Below are positions 1 to 4,540 of a stretch of 6,775 bases of DNA, one piece after another (position 1 is the stretch's first letter; the number at the start of each line of letters is the position of its first letter). The DNA lies in assembly GCA_030633365.1 (NCBI GenBank), contig DAOVSY010000162.1, positions 1-6,775 on the forward strand, in the 5' to 3' direction. The notes beneath the pieces were generated by a model, which worked only from the letters and a program-made list of their open reading frames with translations, was not told the origin of the DNA and ran no database searches. The DNA comes from Spirochaetaceae bacterium (GTDB lineage: Bacteria > Spirochaetota > Spirochaetia > B11-G9). A program made the translations under genes and the position numbers.

Positions 1-414
1 CTAATTATAAGAAAAAATGGAATTTATTCTGTTGTAGATGTTCCTCATCGTTTATTTGTTGATAAAGGAATGCTCTATTGTGGTCTTGCAGACAAAGAGA
101 CTCTGGACAGTGTAGTTTTTTCTGTTCTGTTTCAAAATAAAATAACTAAGTATGTTTTTGTTAAGAGATTTAGAATAGAGAAATTTATACTGGATAAATC
201 ATATAAAATAGTACCTGATGACGGGAAACTGCTTAAACTTAGTATAAAAGAAGATATTGATGTTATTATAGCTTATATTCCAAAACCACGAATAAAAAAA
301 CTTGAAGAAAATCTGCCAATAAGTAATTTTCTTATAAAAAATGTTAAAGCAGGTGGAAACCGCCTTAGCACAAAAGAGATTAAATCAGTTAAATTTATGA
401 AATCACGGAGTTAA
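1..414 (+). CDS. parC: DNA topoisomerase IV (GyrA/ParC-type) subunit A, C-terminal end, 5'-partial
   Basis: The frame is open from base 1, so this is the last 137 residues of a longer protein; the ATG at 70 is an internal Met, not a start. The visible part resembles the C-terminal domain of Bacteroidota/spirochaete-type topoisomerase IV subunit A. It has the YVFVKRF strand (visible residues 51-57), followed by a charged stretch where that family has KRF-x-E, and ends with GGNRLS (118-123) and IKSVKFM (127-133), like the family's closing GNRLS...KSVEL motif. Subunit A breaks and rejoins DNA with its partner ParE; this C-terminal region binds and wraps DNA and sets substrate preference. The catalytic tyrosine and winged helix lie upstream of the window. 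The stop is TAA at 412-414, six bases before the next gene. Whether the enzyme acts as gyrase or decatenase cannot be told from this tail, so the symbol is tentative. Confidence 0.75.
   Translation, partial: LIIRKNGIYSVVDVPHRLFVDKGMLYCGLADKETLDSVVFSVLFQNKITKYVFVKRFRIEKFILDKSYKIVPDDGKLLKLSIKEDIDVIIAYIPKPRIKKLEENLPISNFLIKNVKAGGNRLSTKEIKSVKFMKSRS
407..410 (+). promoter_or_regulatory. Ribosome binding site of the pseudouridine synthase gene
   Basis: GGAG lies 10 bases before the ATG at 421. It sits within the last codons of the upstream topoisomerase gene, so ribosomes finishing that gene arrive at this site. This supports both the choice of start and translational coupling of the two genes. Confidence 0.6.
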
Positions 415-420
415 AGTCCA

Positions 421-1140
421 ATGAGAAAAGATGTGAATAAAAACAGGGATAAAGCAGTAAAGCCCAGGATACTATATGAGGATAATCATATTATTGTAGT
501 TAATAAGCTAACCTCAGAGATTATACAGGGAGATAAAACTGGTGATAAAACACTGGGAGACAGTGTCAGTGCATATATAAAAACCGAATATAATAAACCG
601 GGAAATGTTTTTCTTGGTGTTGTTCATCGTCTTGACCGGCCTACAAGTGGTGCTGTGATTTTTGCAAAAACCAGTAAGGCTCTTAGTCGCTTGAATAATA
701 TGTTCAGAGATAATGAAGTAAAAAAAATATACTGGGCAGTTGTGGATGCTATGCCACCTGATGAGAAAGGTAATTTGGAACACTATCTTCTTAAAAATCA
801 GAAACAGAACAAATCCTATGCGACTAAAACAGCAGTAGATGGAAGTAAATTAGCAAAACTGACATATACAGTGGTAAAAGCCACTGATAGATATTATCTT
901 CTGAGTATTGAATTACATACAGGCAGACATCATCAGATAAGAGCTCAGATGGCTGCTGTAGGCTGTAGAATTAAGGGAGATCTTAAATATGGTTCTCCAA
1001 GATCTAATCCAGGCGGAGGTATACATCTCCATGCAAGAAGTTTAAGTTTTAAGCATCCTGTCAGTAAGGAGCAAATTGATATAACAGCTCCAGCCCCAAA
1101 AGATCCTTTATGGGATATTTTTTCTTCTGAAAATACTTAA
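421..1140 (+). CDS. RluA-family RNA pseudouridine synthase
   Basis: A 239-residue cytoplasmic enzyme that isomerises uridine to pseudouridine in structured RNA, most likely 23S rRNA or tRNA. The RluA signature HRLDRPTSG is at residues 69-77, with D72 as the catalytic aspartate. The conserved active-site tyrosine is probably Y104 (KKIYWAVV). The second core motif runs from TGRHHQIR (167-174) to GDLKYG (186-191), and the C-terminal LHARSLSFKHP (203-213) is also typical. There is no N-terminal S4 RNA-binding domain; the protein starts with about 15 basic residues and then the catalytic core, so it is a short single-domain form. The sequence style (QGDKTGDKTL at 36-45, then NVFLGVVHRLDRP) matches the compact RluA paralogues common in Bacteroidota and spirochaetes, whose target nucleotide is not predictable from sequence. 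It starts six bases after the topoisomerase stop and probably shares its transcript. Confidence 0.93.
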   Translation: MRKDVNKNRDKAVKPRILYEDNHIIVVNKLTSEIIQGDKTGDKTLGDSVSAYIKTEYNKPGNVFLGVVHRLDRPTSGAVIFAKTSKALSRLNNMFRDNEVKKIYWAVVDAMPPDEKGNLEHYLLKNQKQNKSYATKTAVDGSKLAKLTYTVVKATDRYYLLSIELHTGRHHQIRAQMAAVGCRIKGDLKYGSPRSNPGGGIHLHARSLSFKHPVSKEQIDITAPAPKDPLWDIFSSENT

Positions 1141-1175
1141 GATAGAATGATTTTTAAGATTTTTATGTTATATTC

Positions 1176-1204
1176 TTGCAAAGGGTGTAATCACCTTTTA
1201 TAAT
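1176..1204 (+). promoter_or_regulatory. Predicted sigma70-type promoter for the 676-residue protein/aminotransferase pair
   Basis: A perfect TATAAT -10 box (1199-1204) follows a TTGCAA -35-like box (1176-1181, four of six matches to TTGACA) at the ideal 17-base spacing. Transcription would begin near 1211, giving a leader of about 25 bases that contains the ribosome binding site at 1221-1227. The DNA upstream is very AT-rich with two T5 tracts (1151-1155 and 1160-1164) about one helical turn apart, as in an UP-type element. It lies in the only sizeable gap among the plus-strand genes. Confidence 0.6.
1180..1199 (+). terminator. Hairpin after the pseudouridine synthase gene: weak terminator or operator
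   Basis: AAAGGGTG (1180-1187) pairs with CACCTTTT (1192-1199) around a TAAT loop, giving eight base pairs including one G-U. The right arm ends in four T's followed by ATAAT, so it could be a weak intrinsic terminator for the upstream pair of genes. The T's are used in the stem and the stem is only moderately stable. It also fills the spacer between the -35 and -10 boxes, where a palindrome could equally be a repressor site. The sequence cannot separate these options. Confidence 0.4.
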
Positions 1205-1220
1205 AGTACAGTTACAATTT

Positions 1221-1227
1221 AGAAGGA
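1221..1227 (+). promoter_or_regulatory. Ribosome binding site that fixes the start at 1237
   Basis: AGAAGGA lies 9 bases before ATG 1237 but directly abuts the in-frame TTG at 1228. Only the ATG is at a workable distance, so the TTG start, which would add three residues, is rejected. Confidence 0.7.
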
Positions 1228-1236
1228 TTGGTAAAG

Positions 1237-3267
1237 ATGTCAGAACGGAAGGATCTGCTATACATTCTTAAAACGTATACAAAAAAACGGAAAGTACCCA
1301 CAATTAGTATTACAGATCTTCAATCTCTGGCAGAAAAATGGTCTGTAGATATAAAAAAGAAACGTTCAGGGTTTACTGACTTTTCAGGTTTTTCTGAAGA
1401 AGCTTTGGAACGTATAGTGGACAAGTTGGTCACAGAAGGAGTTTGTTCTGTTAGTGGAAGCCCAGGGCATATAGAGGCAGTTACATTGCTTGATTTTTAT
1501 CAGGATAGTGTAAAAAAGGCATATGATGAAATAGAATCACAACCGGATATTTCTTTTCCGGATGAAGCTGCTTTTGGAGGAACTTTTCCCAAAGATATAA
1601 TTACAGTTGTAGATGTTAAAGCAGGGTTTCTTGATCTTCTAAAATCTGATAATAAAGAGAGCTCAAAACTTCTTAGAATAAACTTTCCCGAGGGGATTCA
1701 AAGTCTGGTTATTCTTTCTAACCTAGTTGATCCTGAGTTGCTTCAAATTTGTGTATCAAAATCCCGGATATATTTAAGTACTAAAAGAAACTATGACTAT
1801 ATTTTTCATAGAATGCAGGGTATTTTCCAGCATAAAGATCAGGTAATAAAAGACATGTTCACAAAAATAATTGGTCAGCGTAATTTAGCAATAGCTACTA
1901 TTATGAATCCTGATGACTTTACTTTTCAGTTTTGGTCTCATTTTTCATCTCTAATTATTAAGGAGTTTAGAGAGAAAAAAGATAAACTGGCCAGAGAGCA
2001 TGGTTTTTCACAGGCAGCATATCTTATAGGTTTTTATAATCTTTATTATAAAGGAACCAAGCAGGAAAAAAGAGATAAGGAGTTGTCATTTAAGCAAGTT
2101 GAAATTGGTTTAAGGAAGGCTCCATACATTTTTTCTTTTACTGATATAATGGGATTTAAAGATAAAAATGGTTTTCCTTTATCCAGGAAAGTTGACAGGA
2201 CTGAGTTGGCAGAATATCTTGAAAAACGAACAAATCCTGCTGCAGAGCAAGCTATTCCTGATATTTTAAAATTTAATACTTCTTCAGATAAATATATGTT
2301 CATGAATAAAGAAAAATACCTTTCTCTTACTCTACGAAAAATTCAGGAAGATTCCAGAGAGCTTCAGAGTCAGTATATTGATGAATGGAAAGATATTCTT
2401 GGAGATTTTAAACGTCTTAAATTAATGAATGACAGAAACCTTTTTATTGAGGATATCGCCTTACGTGTCCGGAATATGGATCCGGTATTGATGATGCTTA
2501 TGAAATTTGACTATATTGTTCTTTGCCTGGAAGAGACGAAACCTCCCAGAGAAGTTTATATGGAAACGGAACGTTTATTTAACAGGAGCAGAGATAATTT
2601 TAGATCTCTTGATGAAATTTTTCGTCTTGATAGAAAAAATCTTTATAATGATGCCCGGTCAATGCTTCCTATTTGGAAAACCCTTCCAATTATAGGCCCC
2701 ATAGCTCATATATTGAAAAGGTTGTTTTCCGGAGTCAGGAAAGGTGCAGCAGGAATTAAAGATCCTTCAGATCTTATGAGTAGTTTTCATAAACCTCTTC
2801 CTTCTCAACCTGTCTTAAATAAAAAACATAAAAAAAGTAATGAGAGTAATGCTATTGAAATATCCCGGGGAGAAAAGCATGAAGATCTTTCTGCTCCTAC
2901 AAAAAACAAGAGGAAAACATCCAAGGAGCAGTTGGATAAATATCGTAAAGCAGTTGCAAAGCTAAAAGAACATTATGTAGGAGAAAAAGGTAATCTTAAT
3001 GAAGCAATATCTTCTTCTATAAATATTTGGAACCCATTAATGGATGGAAATGCAAGAAAGGATCTTATAGAAGACGTAAACTCAATGATAAGAGATTATA
3101 TCCGGGGAATGAAAAAAGGGTTTTCGGTGAAACCTCCGGATGTAAATAGAATAAGACATTTTGCTGAACATCTTGGTGAGAATGATGCTTTTGATCAGAT
3201 AAAGAAAAAAGATGAATTTATGAGATATATGGAATTATATATTGTTAATATACTTTCGAAAAAATAA
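1237..3267 (+). CDS. Uncharacterised 676-residue protein, possibly spirochaete-restricted
   Basis: I do not recognise a characterised family. The product is predicted soluble: there is no signal peptide and no clear transmembrane segment. Residues 1-90 are helix-rich, with a SITDLQSLAEKW helix (24-35) and then SEEALERIVDKLVTEG (53-68); this could be a small winged-helix-like fold, but that is inference. Residues 110-480 are a long mixed, mostly helical body with several Trp/Phe-rich helices (around 227-245). A hydrophobic, glycine/proline-containing stretch flanked by basic residues (477-507) might touch membrane. A low-complexity Lys/Ser/Glu linker (about 525-562) then leads to a separate helical C-terminal domain (563-676) ending in KK. 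The start is the ATG preceded by AGAAGGA. It has its own predicted promoter and lies 18 bases before the aminotransferase, so the two are probably co-transcribed. No enzymatic motif (Walker A, HD, DDE, zinc ligands) is visible. The spirochaete link is an impression from sequence style. Confidence 0.85.
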   Translation: MSERKDLLYILKTYTKKRKVPTISITDLQSLAEKWSVDIKKKRSGFTDFSGFSEEALERIVDKLVTEGVCSVSGSPGHIEAVTLLDFYQDSVKKAYDEIESQPDISFPDEAAFGGTFPKDIITVVDVKAGFLDLLKSDNKESSKLLRINFPEGIQSLVILSNLVDPELLQICVSKSRIYLSTKRNYDYIFHRMQGIFQHKDQVIKDMFTKIIGQRNLAIATIMNPDDFTFQFWSHFSSLIIKEFREKKDKLAREHGFSQAAYLIGFYNLYYKGTKQEKRDKELSFKQVEIGLRKAPYIFSFTDIMGFKDKNGFPLSRKVDRTELAEYLEKRTNPAAEQAIPDILKFNTSSDKYMFMNKEKYLSLTLRKIQEDSRELQSQYIDEWKDILGDFKRLKLMNDRNLFIEDIALRVRNMDPVLMMLMKFDYIVLCLEETKPPREVYMETERLFNRSRDNFRSLDEIFRLDRKNLYNDARSMLPIWKTLPIIGPIAHILKRLFSGVRKGAAGIKDPSDLMSSFHKPLPSQPVLNKKHKKSNESNAIEISRGEKHEDLSAPTKNKRKTSKEQLDKYRKAVAKLKEHYVGEKGNLNEAISSSINIWNPLMDGNARKDLIEDVNSMIRDYIRGMKKGFSVKPPDVNRIRHFAEHLGENDAFDQIKKKDEFMRYMELYIVNILSKK

Positions 3268-3270
3268 ATA

Positions 3271-3277
3271 AAGAGGA
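3271..3277 (+). promoter_or_regulatory. Ribosome binding site supporting the GTG start at 3286
   Basis: AAGAGGA lies 8 bases before GTG 3286. The next in-frame candidate, ATG 3313, has no purine-rich site ahead of it. Starting there would also remove N-terminal residues that the family normally has before the SPIRKL motif. Confidence 0.65.
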
Positions 3278-3285
3278 TTTTTACA

Positions 3286-4476
3286 GTGAAAATATCAACC
3301 AGAGATTTGACAATGCAGGAAAGTCCTATTAGAAAGCTGGCACCTTACGCAGATAATGCAAAAAAAGAAGGTGCAAAAGTTTATCATCTTAATATTGGCC
3401 AACCGGATATTAAAACTCCTGAAGCAATGCTTAAAGCTTATTCAGAAGTACCTGATGTAATTGCATATGGTCCCAGTAACGGATTGGAAGAATATAGAGA
3501 GAAACTTGCTCAATATTACTCTGATATTGGGAAGGATATTGGATCCGAGAATGTTTTTGTTACAACTGGTGGTAGTGAAGCTATTATTTTTACATTATTA
3601 TCTGCTCTTTCACCTGGTGATGAGGTTATGATTCCAGAGCCTTTTTATACTAATTATAATGGTTTTGCTGCTATGGCAGGTGTTAGTGTTGTTCCTGTTA
3701 CAACTACAATTGAAGATGGGTTTCATCTTCCTTCCATTGAAGTATTTGAAAAAAAGTTGACAGATAGAACAAGAGCAATTATGTTTTCAAATCCTGGAAA
3801 TCCCACAGGCACTGTTTTTTCCATAGAGGAACTTGAAGGATTGGTTGCTTTTGCCAAAAAAAATGATTTATATCTTATATCTGATGAAGCCTATAGGGAA
3901 TTTACTTATGGAGAGGGGAAAGCTGTCTCTATAATGGAATTTGAGGGTATTGATGAAAATGCTATTCTTATAGATTCAGTCTCAAAAAGATATTCTGCCT
4001 GCGGTGCCAGAATAGGGTGGATAATAACACGGAATACAAAATTACTAAATCTAATATTAAAATTTGGTCAGGCCAGACTTTGCCCTCCTACTGTAGATCA
4101 GCTTGCTGCTTTAGCAGCAATGGATACTCCCAGATCGTATTTTGATGAAGTAATTAGAGAGTATAAGGGGCGAAGAGATTTTGCTTATGAGGAGCTTGTA
4201 AACATTCCTGGAGTAGTGGCAAAAAAACCAGAAGGGGCTTTCTATATGGTTGTGGCTCTTCCAGTTAGGGATGCAGATGACTTCGCTAAATGGCTTCTAT
4301 CAGATTTTAGAATAGATGGAGAAACCACAATGGTTGCCCCTGCAGAGGGATTTTATTCCACATCCGGCCTTGGTCAGAATCAGATTAGATTAGCATATGT
4401 ACTGAATAAAGATGATCTAAGGAAAGCTATTAATATTATAAGAGAAGGTCTCAAAGTTTATCCAGGTAAACTCTAG
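3286..4476 (+). CDS. PLP-dependent aminotransferase, class I/II (aspartate aminotransferase-like)
   Basis: A complete 396-residue fold-type-I aminotransferase of normal length. It moves an amino group between an amino acid and a 2-oxo acid using pyridoxal phosphate. Visible landmarks: SPIRKL (13-18), NIGQPD (36-41) at the substrate-binding N-terminus, TTGGSEA (93-99) for the cofactor phosphate, SNPGNPTG (168-175) with N172, SDEAYREF (199-206) with D200 and Y203 contacting the pyridine ring, and SVSKRYSACGARIGW (231-245). In the last, K234 is the Schiff-base lysine and R242 binds phosphate. R368 (QIRLAYV) should bind the substrate carboxylate. All key residues are present, so it should be active. 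Substrate is uncertain: this subgroup is usually labelled aspartate aminotransferase, but alanine or aromatic amino acids are possible. It starts with GTG, 18 bases after the unknown 676-residue gene, and ends just before a palindromic element. Confidence 0.93.
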   Translation: MKISTRDLTMQESPIRKLAPYADNAKKEGAKVYHLNIGQPDIKTPEAMLKAYSEVPDVIAYGPSNGLEEYREKLAQYYSDIGKDIGSENVFVTTGGSEAIIFTLLSALSPGDEVMIPEPFYTNYNGFAAMAGVSVVPVTTTIEDGFHLPSIEVFEKKLTDRTRAIMFSNPGNPTGTVFSIEELEGLVAFAKKNDLYLISDEAYREFTYGEGKAVSIMEFEGIDENAILIDSVSKRYSACGARIGWIITRNTKLLNLILKFGQARLCPPTVDQLAALAAMDTPRSYFDEVIREYKGRRDFAYEELVNIPGVVAKKPEGAFYMVVALPVRDADDFAKWLLSDFRIDGETTMVAPAEGFYSTSGLGQNQIRLAYVLNKDDLRKAINIIREGLKVYPGKL

Positions 4477-4487
4477 CTATTATCTAT

Positions 4488-4540
4488 GTGGTCCCTGAGC
4501 AGTTCGACAAGCTCACTGTACCACTTGTCGAAGGGTAGCC
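4488..4540. repeat. GC-rich palindromic intergenic element (TTCGACAAG/CTTGTCGAA type)
   Basis: This stretch is clearly richer in G+C than the flanking genes and is built from nested inverted repeats. One fold pairs TTCGACAAG (4503-4511) with CTTGTCGAA (4524-4532), nine perfect base pairs; CCC (4493-4495) and GGG (4533-4535) can add to it across a one-sided bulge. The other fold pairs TGAGC (4496-4500) with GCTCA (4511-4515) and GTGGT (4488-4492) with ACCAC (4520-4524). The words CCCTGAGC, TTCGACAAGCTCA and CTTGTCGAAGGG resemble, from memory, a palindromic repeat scattered between genes in many unrelated bacteria; copy number in this genome cannot be judged from one window. It fills most of the gap between two convergent genes and touches the last base of the minus-strand stop codon. 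Confidence 0.6.
4503..4532. terminator. Possible bidirectional transcription terminator between convergent genes
   Basis: The nine-base-pair stem with a 12-base loop lies 26 bases after the aminotransferase stop and 7 bases after the stop of the minus-strand gene, where a shared terminator is expected. Neither strand has a T-run directly after the stem, so it is not a textbook intrinsic terminator. It may act as a pause or RNA-end-protecting hairpin instead. Confidence 0.35.

Noticed and set aside
70..72. ATG as start of a small 114-residue protein
   Set aside because: The frame is open to base 1, the preceding codons continue the topoisomerase-like sequence, and no ribosome binding site precedes the ATG at a suitable distance.
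514..783. Minus-strand open frame of 89 codons
   Set aside because: It lies wholly inside the pseudouridine synthase gene, opposite its catalytic motif region, and the translation has no recognisable features.
1136..1158. CTTAA...TTAAG inverted repeat just after the pseudouridine synthase stop
   Set aside because: Five A/T-dominated base pairs with a long loop are expected by chance in DNA this AT-rich.
1228..1230. TTG as start of the 676-residue protein
   Set aside because: It directly abuts AGAAGGA with no spacing; ATG 1237 has the right 9-base spacing.
2046..2303. Minus-strand open frame of 85 codons
   Set aside because: Antisense shadow of the 676-residue protein, with no ribosome binding site or family resemblance.
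2507..2695. Plus-strand open frame of 62 codons
   Set aside because: Out-of-frame overlap within the 676-residue gene; AT-rich chance frame.
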